DNA of 64,000 nt from NCBI GenBank assembly GCA_023101885.1, contig JALPQD010000044.1:2226514-2290513 (forward strand), in the 5' to 3' direction. The stretch comes from Typhlomys cinereus (taxonomy: Eukaryota > Chordata > Mammalia > Rodentia > Platacanthomyidae). Positions 1 through 9,879 of the stretch are shown in pieces. The translations under genes and the position numbers were made by a program. The notes beneath the pieces are model-generated. The model searched no databases, had not been told where the DNA came from, and saw nothing but the letters and a program-made list of their open reading frames with translations. Within the stretch, counting starts at the first letter, position 1. Every line of letters starts with the position of its first letter.

Positions 1-117
1 CCCAACTCAAGCACAGCTATGTTTTCTTTGTGCTTTGGCCAGAATTATCTTGTCATCATTTATTGTATTAGTTTGAACTTTTATTTATTCTGTAATATGA
101 ATAACAAACATTCACAA

Positions 118-452
118 TTTGTGTATGTGCTTGTGTGTTTGCATGTGGGTAGATGTGTGGGGAGGGGGGTAGGTTGTGTGTGGGGGGGTGGGGTGTGTGT
201 GGGTGTGTGTGTGTTATTCAAGAGGACCCGTAAGTGTGTGTGTCTGTGGAGGCCCAAGGATGACATCAAGAATCATTCTTCATTGTCTTGCCTACGTATT
301 GCTTTGCTCTGGGGTTTCTCAGTCTCTGCCTTTCAGGAATTACAGGTCTCTCCCCACCTTCGTTTGGTATTTTCCTGTGAGATCTTGGATCTGAACTTAG
401 TTCCTTTTCCTTTTGAGACAAAGGCTTAATCCCTGAGCTACCTACACAGTTC
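118..452 (-). mobile_element. Type A SINE (old B2-superfamily-like), minus strand
   Basis: On the minus strand this has a tRNA-like head near 452, then the body diagnostic of the family: a 'gcaaagcaa' core and 'cttgggcctccacagacac' before the CA tail. The tail lies at the left as a degenerate TG run (118-225). It is clearly diverged, as in the other type A copies. The ORFs across it are repeat translations, not genes. Confidence 0.8.
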
Positions 453-599
453 TATGCTGTTATTCTTTAATATCAGTCATTCTGATAGGTATGGGGTGGT
501 GTCTCATGAAATTTAAAAAGTTATCAAGACACTTCAATTGTCAGAAGAATAGAAGAATCAATGCAAATAAGGAACATAGATAGCAAAAGAAATCAAAAA

Positions 600-1118
600 G
601 ATTTTTAATTTCACTTAACATGTGAGAATAACTAAATAGGCAATCGGGAAATGAACGTTTAAACAAGAGGGCAACAGATCAAATGCTAAAGTCTCTTACG
701 ATGCTGAATGTTGGAGCTGACAGATGGGCCCTTTGAGAGCTCTTGGGCAGCAGCATGGCTGAAGGAAAGGTCCCCACATCCGCAATTCCTCTCCAAGACT
801 GAAGTCAAAAGAGGTGCTCCTAGCCACACGATCAGAAAACGCTGAAAGAGAGCAGCACTGCACCTAGAGCTTTTAAACTACAAGCCTGGGCTCTGACAAC
901 CCTAACATGCTACGTTTGGCCTCCCGTCCTCGATATGCCAACCAAAAGACAAGTAGTAGCGAAAAAGCAGAGAAAGAAGATGTTTTCAATAATGGCACAT
1001 ATTGGAGCAAAGGAACAAATAAAGAGGTTTCCAAGAACCCGGAGCATCTCTTTGGGGGTACTGACTGAGCAAGGGGTAGTCATTGTTAACCACAGCCACC
1101 ATTTTGTGAAGCCTTCAG
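600..1118 (+). repeat. Unassigned repeat part A, copy 1
   Basis: About 520 bp that I cannot assign to a family. Its reverse complement is at 13,251-13,768 at roughly 90% identity by eye, with many one-base indels. The shared edge is sharp at 'gaagccttcag'. A 68-codon ORF at 935-1141 is not preserved in the other copy and resembles no protein I know, so I do not call a gene. Confidence 0.75.
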
Positions 1119-1128
1119 GTAGCCAGGT

Positions 1129-1315
1129 GGTCAGTGTGTAAAGACCACACGTCTAGTCTTCACTCACTGCCCTGTTGCTCCAGTAATCACAGGGATCACC
1201 AGCAACAAAGGCAATCAAAGATTGTGACTCCACCCCGCATCTATCCTTTCTCCTGCTCTCCAAGCCCTCCGTTTTCTCAGGCCTTCCTCTCCTTTCTTCG
1301 TCCTCCTGCCAGGCT

Positions 1316-1376
<61 letters not shown>

Positions 1377-1530
1377 CCTCCCTCCCATTCTAATGTTCTC
1401 CCTCATTAAAGCTGAACTATGGCTCCTTTGGCCACCAATCCCTAAACGCTCAGTAAACTCCTATTTCTTGAGTTTCTTCCTCGTGTCAGTGTCTCCTTAC
1501 TCATGAAGCTCTCCAGTACCACCCAGGCTC
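1129..1530 (+). mobile_element. Unassigned repeat part B, copy 1 (LTR-like tail)
   Basis: From 1129 to the CT run this matches 13,003-13,200 in the same orientation. After the CT run it continues with a stretch containing 'cagtaaactcctatttctt', whose reverse complement recurs at 2722-2860. A late polyadenylation-signal-like 'agtaaa' followed by a T/C-rich segment resembles the R-U5 end of a retroviral LTR, but no family is recognised. Confidence 0.5.
1320..1385. repeat. (CT)n microsatellite running into CCCT
   Basis: About 50 bp of pure CT repeat followed by several CCCT units. It sits inside the part B repeat at the same place as the CT run at 13,203-13,252, so it is inherited with the element. 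Confidence 0.95.
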
Positions 1531-2721
1531 CTTGAAGTCACTCCCCATTCCTTCCCCTCCCCATCTCACATGCATCATTAACTAAACAAATCCTGGTGGA
1601 GGTGTGGTCTCCCCTGCAGAGTTGGCCCGACAAGTTGTCAGAACTGCGTGACAGCTCCCCATCTGGGTGACAAGTTCCTCCTCTGCTTGACACCTTTCCC
1701 TTATCTTGGCATGAGATTTCTGGGGGAATTCCAATTCCTTGGGGATAATAGTTTTTAACAGTGTTAGAGTCAAATTATCTTTCTAGGTATCTCTGTCCCT
1801 ATCAGGACAGTTACGTGTTGTCAACAGTGAAAATAGCAAATGTCCACCTCCAGCAGGTGAGGGCGAGGGTGTTGCCATGAGGATCCACTAGGATCTGGTG
1901 CTGCAGAGGTTACAAGGTGACCTGTAGATTCAGAATTCCTGGACCTGGTTTGTCCTTGTTCACAATGTCACATCCCAGCTTCATACCTAGATGGAAGACT
2001 CTGTTACTTATTTCAGGGCATGTGCCCTGACTCCCTGATCTGTGCCCACAAGCTAGGCTGTGCTGTCTACCTCACACAACCAAAGGAGGGTGAAAAGCAG
2101 GAAAGGGGATTTAACCATTCACATGGCAAAAAGAAACAAGAGTGACCACAGCTTAGTAGTTGAAGGGTGCTGTGCTGATTAAAAAGTCGGTGCAAATAAA
2201 GGAAGAAAACTGGACAGAAAGAGAAGAGATCTGAAATCTTAATAAGTTTTAGTCAAGGTGTGTCCCCTCATTTTTTGTTTCATCTTCAATAATAATTTGT
2301 TGTATTGGTTAATCACTGTCATTGCCCAAGGGAAGCAATCTGGTTCTTAAAGGATGATGTGCTCCAGGGTGTAGCCTCTCCATTGTAGATAATAGTTCTC
2401 AACCTGGGTGGAGTTGGTGCTGGCTGTTCCTTGTAGGCCCAAGCCTGAGAGTTAATATTTTTTCTTTTAAGTCAAAAGCAGTTCCTAAATTCCCGTTTTA
2501 TTTCGAGGGCTGAACAAAGCTCTCTAAAGCCTGCAGAATTCACAATATCTGGCCAAAGGTTCAGGCATGGAGCCTTGAGGATTTGATGGATATTGTGGAC
2601 ACCTTTCAGAGGCCTTCCAGGTCCTCCTGTCCCAGAACGAAGTAGGTGTTAGGTGAAGAGGGTTGGTGGGGGGAGACTTCGACTGTATGTGGGCGCCATG
2701 CAGAGGTTCATGAATAAAGAG
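1531..2721. other. No gene seen; unassigned noncoding DNA
   Basis: About 1.2 kb with no recognised SINE, L1 or gene. Short ORFs at 1582-1773 and 2524-2733 on the minus strand lack any family resemblance and any splice or initiation context. The stretch could belong to the same unknown element as its neighbours, since inverted copies of that element's tail lie on both sides. Confidence 0.5.
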
Positions 2722-2960
2722 AAACTGAGGCAAAGGAAGACACTTAAGAAATAGGAGTTTATTTAGATGGAGGGCCTTGGGAGCAAAGGGAGCATTAGTT
2801 TAGTCTTAAGGTGAGAAAGCATTAGAACAGAAGAGAGAGCTTAACGTCAGAGAAGATAGGGAGAGAATAGCCCATGACAACATGAGAGGAGAAGGAAGGA
2901 AGAGGGGAAGGACAGAGAGACCAGTGAGCATGGCGAGTATAGAAAGCAGAGGAAAAACAG
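2722..2960 (-). mobile_element. Unassigned LTR-like element, third copy, inverted
   Basis: The segment 2722-2860, with 'aagaaataggagttta', is the reverse complement of about 1384-1500. It continues into a purine-rich stretch matching the CT-rich middle of that element. It lies 1.2 kb from copy 1 in opposite orientation. Divergence is higher than between copies 1 and 2. Confidence 0.55.
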
Positions 2961-2983
2961 GGACCCTAGGTGGGAACATCGAG

Positions 2984-3412
2984 GGTCTGAGAAAATGGCT
3001 CAGAGGTTAAAGCTTTGTCTCCAAATCAAAAGGACCCGAGTTTGGATTCTTAGAGCCCATATAAAAATATCAGTGGAATACTTACCTGGCAGGGGAGATA
3101 CCATGATCATGAAGGTGGTTTTCCCAGGGCGAGGCTTATCCATTGCACTCCGGATGTGCTGACCCCTGCGATTTCCCCAAATCTCGACTGCATAATTTGT
3201 GGTAGGTAGTGGGGGACTGCGTTCGCGCTCTCCCCTGTGGGGGAAAAAAAATGCCATTGGAAATGTCAGTGACGTGCACTTCTGGCCCTGGAAAGCAGAG
3301 TCTGGGAAACCCCAGAGCAAAGCAAAAGAAGTAGAGCAATGGAGGGTGATTCCTGATGTCACCCTTGGGTCTACTCCCCACTCTAGTGCTCTCTTGTGTA
3401 GGCACAAGTCTT
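2984..3412 (+). mobile_element. Type A SINE (+), split by a U1 retrocopy
   Basis: The head begins 'tctgagaaaatggctcag' and the family core follows ('ggaccyragtttggat', then 'ccagagcaaagcaaaagaag' near 3320, then the conserved 'tgtcacccttggg'). The body is interrupted at 3078-3237 by a U1 snRNA copy. Once that is removed, the two halves line up with the uninterrupted copy at 35,042. Confidence 0.8.
3078..3237 (+). pseudogene. U1 snRNA retropseudogene
   Basis: The sequence starts with the U1 5' end 'atacttacctggcag', which carries the 5' splice-site-complementary segment, and follows U1 almost base for base to 'gcgttcgcgctctcccctg'. Functional U1 is about 164 nt and this copy is about 160. It lacks some 8 nt in a central stem-loop (after 'ccccaaat') and has a 4-nt 'ggta' duplication before 'gtggggg'. 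An A-rich run follows at 3241. Similar 15-bp flanks (about 3063-3077 and 3244-3259, 12 of 15 matching) look like a decayed target-site duplication. No snRNA promoter is visible, because its upstream sequence is SINE. It is probably an L1-mobilised, non-functional copy. Confidence 0.92.
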
Positions 3413-3539
3413 TGGTTCTCCAGATCTTCTGGGCTGACTCATCTCTCCTGGGAGACCATGCCTCTGCAGTGCAAAGTATGCAAGCCACTGCTGGGGGTGT
3501 CTCTGAGACTGACTTTTGTGTGTGTGTGCCATGGTAAAA

Positions 3540-5480
3540 AACAGAGCCTTCTCATACGATGCTGTAGCGACTCAGCTGTTGGGTTTGCTCCATGAATGGT
3601 TCCAGTATTCTCCCTCCTCCTGCTGACTGCCACACAGGTTAAAAGTGCAAACAGGCAGTTTTTTCCTGGCTCTCATGTTCAAGGAAATGCCTTACTGCCT
3701 TGGACGCTAATCTATGCCTTCAGGGTGGGGCCGTTTACAGGAATTGTGACAGGACAGCACCCTCCTCCACCATTCTGGCCCATGGGAATGTCACAAAGAA
3801 AGTAGACCCTGTGAACTCAAACTCCCAGGACTCTCATTCTGGGATCAGGGAGAGAGACTTCAGAGTGTGGAAAATGCACCAGGTCTGAGGTGAGCCAGAG
3901 GAGGCATTTGTCTTCAAAAAGAAACATTTCACAGCTCTGACAACTTGTCTGGCCACCTTGCAGAATAGTGGACAGAACCATTCCTGGAGCAAAACTGATC
4001 ATCTCCTGTTTTCTACTTAAATTTTATCCTCCTGTTCAGATTTCAGAAGTGGGCTTATTTTCTTTTTAATCGGACTAGCTTCTTCCAAATATGGCCACAT
4101 TGAATAGTAGCCTTTTTTTTTGAGGGGGGGGTCACCATTGATTTGAATTCTTACTGATTTAATGGGACTGGTGGCAGAACCAGAGGCACAGACCCAGCTC
4201 TAGAGTCTGACAGCAAGAGGTTATGACAAATAAATGAAGAATAAGGATGGAATTATTGGAGGAAGACTAAAGCAAAGTAAGCAAGGAGTGTGGAGAAATG
4301 GATGAGAAGGGTGTCAGGTAAGAGAGACTTCCCAATGCAAAGGAACCTGGGAAGCAGTAGTGCATGGTGGAGCCTATGACTGGGTGGGCTCAGGGCCCAC
4401 CCAGAACCCTGAGCTCACCCAGCGACATCATCATCATCAGGAGCCACCCAGAACGATGCTTGTATGCCTGAGTCGCCTGGTGCTTGCTGCTTGGTGGCTA
4501 AGAGCTGGATCCTTAGCATCTGAATGATCATTGAATCTCCTTCTGACTTCCTCTCAGCTCAGATCTGAGCCAACTACATGATTCGGGGAAAATGAAGGAA
4601 AAACGATGGCAGAGAAAGGCTTGCTCATTAGCGGGCAGAGAGAAGGAATGCACTCCAGATCTTTGAGGTTAACAGCCTTTACTGGGGAGCAGCAGGGCGA
4701 CCTGAACCCTGCACGATTTTCCACTGTGCCTTGAGAACTGGACATTTTCATGTGGTGAAGACTCATCTCAACTCTTGATCAAATTTTCCTGGTACAGGCT
4801 TGCAGTAACAGGTGTCAAAATGGTTTGCAGTGACTCCCTTTCAAGTGTACCTAGAGTGAGTAGGGAGTTTTAAGGGATGGGAAACATCTTACCTCCTGGC
4901 TGGCTGGCTTGTCAGGTGATTATCAGTGACATCCAAGCTTTCTTGGTCACTTCTGGGGGGGCTTCCAGTTTCTTGTGGCCCAGATCAAAGGATTGAGTGG
5001 GGACATACATGCAGTTACAGCAATGGAGACAGATCATTGAGAAACAGTAGTTTCAACAAGGAGGCACAGACTCAGCTCTAGAGTCCAGAGCAGAAGTTGA
5101 GGAGTCACTGGAAGCCTTCCACAAAGGAGTTGCACAGCGTGGACTTTTTGGATCATTTGCATTGTGCGGGCTTTATACTTACATACTGGGGACTTTCTGA
5201 GCCATGCTGCATTCTATGACATGCTCATCTTGGGTAGGGGGATGGAGTTCCCAGACTTTTTTTTTTCTCATATGCCAAACTTTAGCTTTTGTAACCTTAT
5301 TTTCCACCCTGTGGCCAGGTTGTGGTTGTGGCTGCAACTGTGGCAGCTGGGATGCCCTCTTGATGCTGTAGCCCAAGATGTGGTGGGAGAGGCTAGATTC
5401 CATTGTGGATGAGAAATCTGCCTTGCTTCTGGAGGGCATGTGGTAGGCTCTCACTGTAGGGCGATCTCTGTTGGTGTGCT
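3540..5480. other. No gene seen; unassigned noncoding DNA
   Basis: About 1.9 kb with only short ORFs on both strands. A roughly 30-bp motif including 'gaggcacaga' and 'cagctctagagtc' occurs twice in direct orientation (4182-4212 and 5061-5092), hinting that parts of an old unrecognised element are present. Short poly-T and poly-G tracts occur near 4112-4130. Confidence 0.5.
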
Positions 5481-5870
5481 AATTAGATACAGATGTCAAC
5501 TTGACAATTGCATTTGAGTTTAGGCACATCTGTGAAGAACTGATAGTTAAGGCAAGAAGCAGCAAACCAGCCAGAGATGGTCTAATAGACAGGGAAGATC
5601 CAACCCATGCTGGGTGAGACTATTCCCTGGGGAGATATATAAGATTCAGGGGGAGCTGGCAAGATTAATGAGCATGAGCCCCTGAGTATTTCTTTAGCTG
5701 GTTCAGTGACATGGCATTCTTCAACCTACTTGGACAGACTTATAGTATAGTGAGTGAAGTTTATCTCTTTCTTAGCAGCTCTATAAAGGTGGTGGGTCAG
5801 GTCCCTCTGCTCATGGTATTGGTATGAGCTTTCCTGTCAATCTAGACGAAGAACTGTAGCTACACAATCA
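5480..5870 (+). mobile_element. URR1-like hAT-Charlie nonautonomous element (+)
   Basis: It begins with the family hallmark 'gatgtcaacttgacaatt' and continues with 'cacatctgtgaagaa', a 'gaagatccaaccca' block and a run to about 5870. Eleven other copies in the window share this order. URR1 is a short noncoding rodent DNA transposon mobilised by hAT transposases. The assignment is from remembered consensus. Confidence 0.7.
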
Positions 5871-6026
5871 CGAGCCAAAAAAAAAAAAAAGCTCCCCCTA
5901 TTCCCATAAGCCAGTGTCTATAATGTGCAGACAAACTGGGACATTGTTTATCTCTTGGACAGTAAGTCACTCTGCTCAAGGCACCCATTGCTGGAGCTGA
6001 AGCAGAAATATGCAGCAACACCATCA

Positions 6027-6051
6027 NNNNNNNNNNNNNNNNNNNNNNNNN
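6027..6051. other. Assembly gap, 25 N
   Basis: Twenty-five ambiguous bases sit at the start of a GA-rich tract and just before a CCCT repeat. The round length suggests a placeholder of unknown true size. Confidence 0.99.
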
Positions 6052-6290
6052 AAAAGAGAAGAAAGAAAAAGAAAGAGAGAAAGAAAGAGAAGAAGAAAAA
6101 ATAAAATCAAATAAATCCCTACCTTAAAGAAATCACTCCCTCCCATACCTCTCCCTCCCTCCCTCCCTCCCTCCCTCCCTCCCATCCCTCCCTCCCTCGC
6201 CTCACTCCCGCCCTCCCTCCCTCCCTCCCTCCCTCGCCTCCTCCCTCCCGTCGTCTACCCTCCCTTACGCTCTGACCGCCCTTCCTTCGT
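6052..6290. repeat. GA-rich tract then (CCCT)n array beside the gap
   Basis: A GAAA/GA tract (6052-6110) is followed by a CCCT/CCTC array (6136-6245). The array is interrupted by unusual CpG-bearing units (cctcgcct, cccgtcgtc, ttacgctctgaccg). Strong purine/pyrimidine strand asymmetry is typical of hard-to-sequence repeats, and the adjacent gap fits. Confidence 0.9.
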
Positions 6291-6299
6291 GGGAGAGAG

Positions 6300-7130
6300 T
6301 CCACTCTCACAATGCTTTATTCTTCAAAGGAAGACGGACCAACAATGACAATAAGCAAGTAAGTTAAACAAATGCTTTGTGTGATTTTTAGAAAGCAATG
6401 AAAAAAAAACCAGAGATGGGGGAAGAGGGTATGAATGGGGAGCAATCTGCAATCTCAGGCAAGTAACCAGGAAGTTCCTGTCAGTGCAAGTCAAAGCTGA
6501 AGACCCTTTCAGAGAAGAGCACGGCAGTGTGGCTGGAGCTCTGGGATCTGGGTGGGGGGAGAGTGGGGGGGTGGAGAGTGGTCCCAAAGGGTTTGGCAGG
6601 CCCCAGGTGAAAGCTAGAGTTGTCCATCGCAAGCTTTCTTTGAAGCTGCTGGAGGACTTGGAGTGAGGGAGGACTATGATGTGGCTTTTTTTTTCCTTTT
6701 TTTGAAAGATGACGCTGTCTGCTCTGTGAAAAATAAATTGTGGGCCAGCAAAGGTAGAAATAAAGAAACTTGTTAGAAATTATTGCCACAGTCCAGGCAA
6801 AAGATGGCCAACCGTGGAAAGAAATGGTCCCATTTCGAATATATTTTGAAGAAATACGTTTTGTATCTTAACTGCCATGCCCAATTTTTCACCTATTACA
6901 CATGATTTTATGTCCTTCCTCACGCTTTCTCTGCCTCGTCATCTGCGATTGTGATAATCACAGCTTATTTATAGAATGCCACGTGGAGTTATTAATTCTC
7001 ACTGTTGGCATTTACGTGTCTCTATTAGCTTCCAGATGTTACAGTAGTTCTTGGGTAGATAAGAATTACAAAGCACTTGTTCTCAAGATGTAATCACATA
7101 CAGCACATCTTAGGAAGTGGCCCGAGGGGA
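6300..7130. other. No gene seen; AT-rich noncoding DNA
   Basis: No transposon or coding signal is recognised. Three overlapping ORFs at 6324-6789 (two minus, one plus) are rich in simple P/S/G stretches and resemble no protein family I know. Confidence 0.5.
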
Positions 7131-7137
7131 TGGTGTT

Positions 7138-7245
7138 TCATACCTTTTAACAGATGAGCAAAGAAAGGCTCCAAGAATCTGAATGCTTGGCCCAAGGTCA
7201 TAGAGCTCATCTGACAAGGTCATAGAACCTCAAGTACAGACAAGG
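7138..7245 (+). mobile_element. MIR fragment (+)
   Basis: This contains the MIR core and 3' order: 'cagatgagcaaagaaaggct', then 'cttggcccaaggtcatagag', then a degenerate tail. MIRs are ancient mammalian tRNA-derived SINEs. High divergence is expected. Confidence 0.65.
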
Positions 7246-7628
7246 TGGCCAGATCCCTAAATCAATCCTCAGTCTCCCCTGTGAGCCTACCTGCAGGGTG
7301 CCCTATATAGCAGGTGCTCATGTAAAGTAAGTATAGGTCAACATAGGTCTTAGGGAGGACAACTGACAGCATTTTGAACCCGAATCCTGGGTGGTACTGA
7401 CCCAGCTCTCCGCAGATAATGTGTTTCTCACTATCCAAAATAAACCTTGGAATTACTATTACGCCACGTCAATTTTAGCAAGATATAATAGTTAGAAAAG
7501 ATTAGGATTCTTTTTATTTGGTTGGTTTAGTCATGATTCAGTTCAAGAAATATTTTATTAGCTACGAAGTGCCATAACTGTTTAGTAGAAAAATGAATTA
7601 TCTAAATAGTATTATATATTTTAAAATT

Positions 7629-7952
7629 GTGTGCATACGCGCACTCACATGTACGCGCATGTACACGCACAGTGTGTGTGTGTGTCATAACAATGTGAAG
7701 GTCAGAGAACAACTTTCAAGAGTTGGTTCTCTCCTTCCACCATGTCCAGACAGGGTCTGCCTTGTTTCTGCCTCTGTGCAGCATAATCCAGTTTCAATGG
7801 CCCTGTCTTTACTTCCTATCTCACCATAACAGTGCTGGGATACAGATGCATGCCTCTGCCTCTGGCTTTCTATGTGGGTGCCAGGAATAGAACTCAGGGC
7901 CTCAGGCATGCATGGCAAGCACTTTTATCCACTGAGCCGCTTCCTTGACCCA
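7629..7952 (-). mobile_element. B4/B3-type rodent SINE (-)
   Basis: Read in reverse, a head near 7950 ('ggtcaaggaagcggctcagtg'-like) is followed by a B1-like middle and then the 'tggtggaaggagagaaccaa' block at about 7740. The A/C-rich tail lies at the left as a mixed TG run (7629-7686). Confidence 0.7.
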
Positions 7953-8203
7953 GCATCCTCTAATTGTAAGCTGTTTTTTTTTTTTTTTTCACAATAAGAC
8001 AGACAGTGTAAGCTCCGCTAGTAAAAGCAAAAGACTGTCCCAACTGAGAGACTTAGAGGATGTTGCATAAAACAAACAAGAGAATCACCATCGCTAAGGC
8101 TGTCTATGAAACCGAAGGTAGAGTTTTTTAGTGTTCCTTGTCATGTGACAGCAAAGCACTTGCTATGTGCTAAGCATTATGCTAACCTGCAGAGAATATA
8201 GAA

Positions 8204-8500
8204 ATGTGTGTGCGTGCACATAGGAGTGTGTGTGTTTCCACATGAGCATGTGTGTGTGCACACAAGAATGGTGTATGTGTATACAAAAACACTGTATGTG
8301 CATGCATGTGGGCATGTGTGCAGACAAGTATATAAATTTGTGCACATGAGTGGTGTGTGCATATCATGCCTGTGTACAAACATAAACATATGTATGTGTG
8401 CATGTGTGTACATGTATGGTGTGCATATGTGTACACAAGAGTGTGTGTGCATGTGTTTGCATATGCACATGTGTACTATGCCTGTCCATGTACATATCCT
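8204..8500. repeat. Degenerate (TG)n / TGCATG-rich tract
   Basis: About 300 bp of alternating purine-pyrimidine sequence with GTGTGTG, GTGCATG and ATATG variants. It is not a clean microsatellite and is probably an old expanded SINE tail. It produces long ORFs on both strands, up to 200 codons, which are compositional artefacts. Confidence 0.85.
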
Positions 8501-8547
8501 CTCAGGGATTATGTTTATATAATCAGTACTGACAAATGGAAAAAGAT

Positions 8548-8795
8548 GGGGCTGGAGAGATGGCTCAGGGGCTATCCTGAGATCAGATCCCAGATCCTGA
8601 ATCCCATGAAAAACTAACAAACGGAAGTAGAGGCCTGTACTTCTGACCCTGGAAGGTGGAGCCTGGGAAACTCCAGAGCAAAGCAAAGAGGAGGTAGAGC
8701 AATCCAAGATGACTTCTGAAATGACCCTTGGGCCTCTTACAGACACACACAGTGCCCTCTGATTCACACAGACACACACACAAATTTAAAAGAGA
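8548..8795 (+). mobile_element. Type A SINE (+)
   Basis: It starts 'ggggctggagagatggctca' and carries the 'cttctgaccctggaaggtgg' and 'ccagagcaaagcaaagagga' core with a 'gacccttgggcctc' 3' block, then a CA tail. About 15 bp are missing just after the head relative to the copy at 35,042. Confidence 0.85.
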
Positions 8796-8929
8796 GAGAG
8801 AGATTACTGTGCCAGCACACCTGTCCTTGAGGATCTGAAAAGCTAACATGCTGGGTTTCCCAGCAATGTCAACTAATGAGGTAGCTGCAGACAGGCACGA
8901 CAAAACTTGCTTCTGGATTCACATATGCT

Positions 8930-9150
8930 AATTCTTTTCTCCAGCATCGGGAACTAAATCTCGAGCCTCATGCATACTAGGTCAGCACTCCACTGAGACA
9001 CATCCGCAGTTTGCTTTCACTGTTTTAATCTTAAAACAGGATCTCACTAAATTGCTCATCTGACCTTGTGATCCAGGTTGGCCTTGATATCATCCTTCTG
9101 CCTCAACTTCCTGAGTAACGTGAATTACAGGCTCTTATCATCAGGTATGG
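8930..9150 (-). mobile_element. ID-B1 composite (B4-type) SINE (-)
   Basis: The reverse complement shows a B1-like segment (9030-9150, with 'gccttgatatcatcc' and 'gtgaattacaggc') and an ID-like head (8940-9000). This ID plus B1 fusion order is that of rodent B4 elements. It is old and diverged. Confidence 0.6.
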
Positions 9151-9171
9151 ATCAGATGTGCTAATTTTTTT

Positions 9172-9454
9172 TGTATTTATTCAATTGTGCGTGTGTGTAT
9201 GTATGTGCGTGCGTGTGTGTGTGTGTGTGTGTGTGTTGTGTGTGTGTGTGTGTGTGTGTGTAGAACCACGGGCGAATTTGGGAACCACCATGGACCGCCT
9301 CCACCCCCTCCTTGTTTACTCCGCCCTACCAGGACCAGAAGCGCAGGTTGCCCATTTCTGCCCGTCATCTGTACGTGGGATCTGGGATCCGAACTCAGGA
9401 CCTTCCGCCTGCAAGGCAGAGGCTTAACCCCTGAGCCACCTCTCCATTCCCCAA
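9172..9454 (-). mobile_element. Type B SINE (young), minus strand, with target-site duplication
   Basis: It carries the type B body on the minus strand: head complement 'gagccacctctcca' near 9440, 'ccgcctgcaaggcagaggct', and a TG run at the tail (9187-9261). It is flanked by 'atgtgctaattttttt' at 9156-9171 and the same at 9455-9471. The shared flank shows L1-style target-primed integration. Confidence 0.92.
9187..9261. repeat. (TG)n microsatellite, type B SINE tail
   Basis: A long TG repeat with a few GCGTGC interruptions forms the 3' tail of the minus-strand SINE. Homologous runs mark each type B copy. Confidence 0.95.
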
Positions 9455-9470
9455 ATGTGCTAATTTTTTT

Positions 9471-9875
9471 TCCCCCAGGGAAACCAGATCTTTATTTCAG
9501 CTGACAATTCCAAGTTACTACTTTTTTTTAATAATGTATTCCCCCCCCCTCATACAAACTTAATAGGTACCCAAGTCCCCTCCCTCCCTCTACCCCTCCC
9601 TGTACCTCCCTGCTCCCTCCCCCTTTTCCTCTTCCTTTCCCCCTTCCCTCCCTTTCTCCCAGTGCCCCCTCCCCCCATCCCTGGAGCATCCTTTAATATG
9701 TATGTCAAATTTTCCTCTGGGTCCTCCTCTCTGATGAGATGTAAGGACTCAATGGCATTTCCTAGAACTTTTTCTTGTGTTCCTCTTAAGTATAGGAACA
9801 ATATAGTGGCTGTTAATCCTTAGCTTCTAAGGATCCTAGTGTCTTTAGTCCATGCTAGACTTTGAGGGGTCAATG
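9471..9875 (-). mobile_element. L1 3' end, minus-strand half of a twin-primed insertion
   Basis: A poly-T start at 9461-9471, then the complement of the L1 3' end (cagctgaaataaa), then the G-rich 3' UTR seen as a C-rich run (9541-9680). The stretch 'ggtacctattaagtttgtat' (complement near 9570) matches the L1 end at 35,731, supporting L1. It is the 3' half of one insertion whose 5' half is inverted at 9880-11,162. Confidence 0.75.
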
Positions 9876-9879
9876 ATCA

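Noticed and set aside
3000..3488. 162-codon minus-strand ORF
   Set aside because: It is the antisense of a SINE and of the U1 pseudogene, with no protein resemblance.
8177..8779. 200-codon minus-strand ORF
   Set aside because: It runs through a TG tract and a type A SINE. The protein is a C/H/T-rich low-complexity string followed by a SINE translation.
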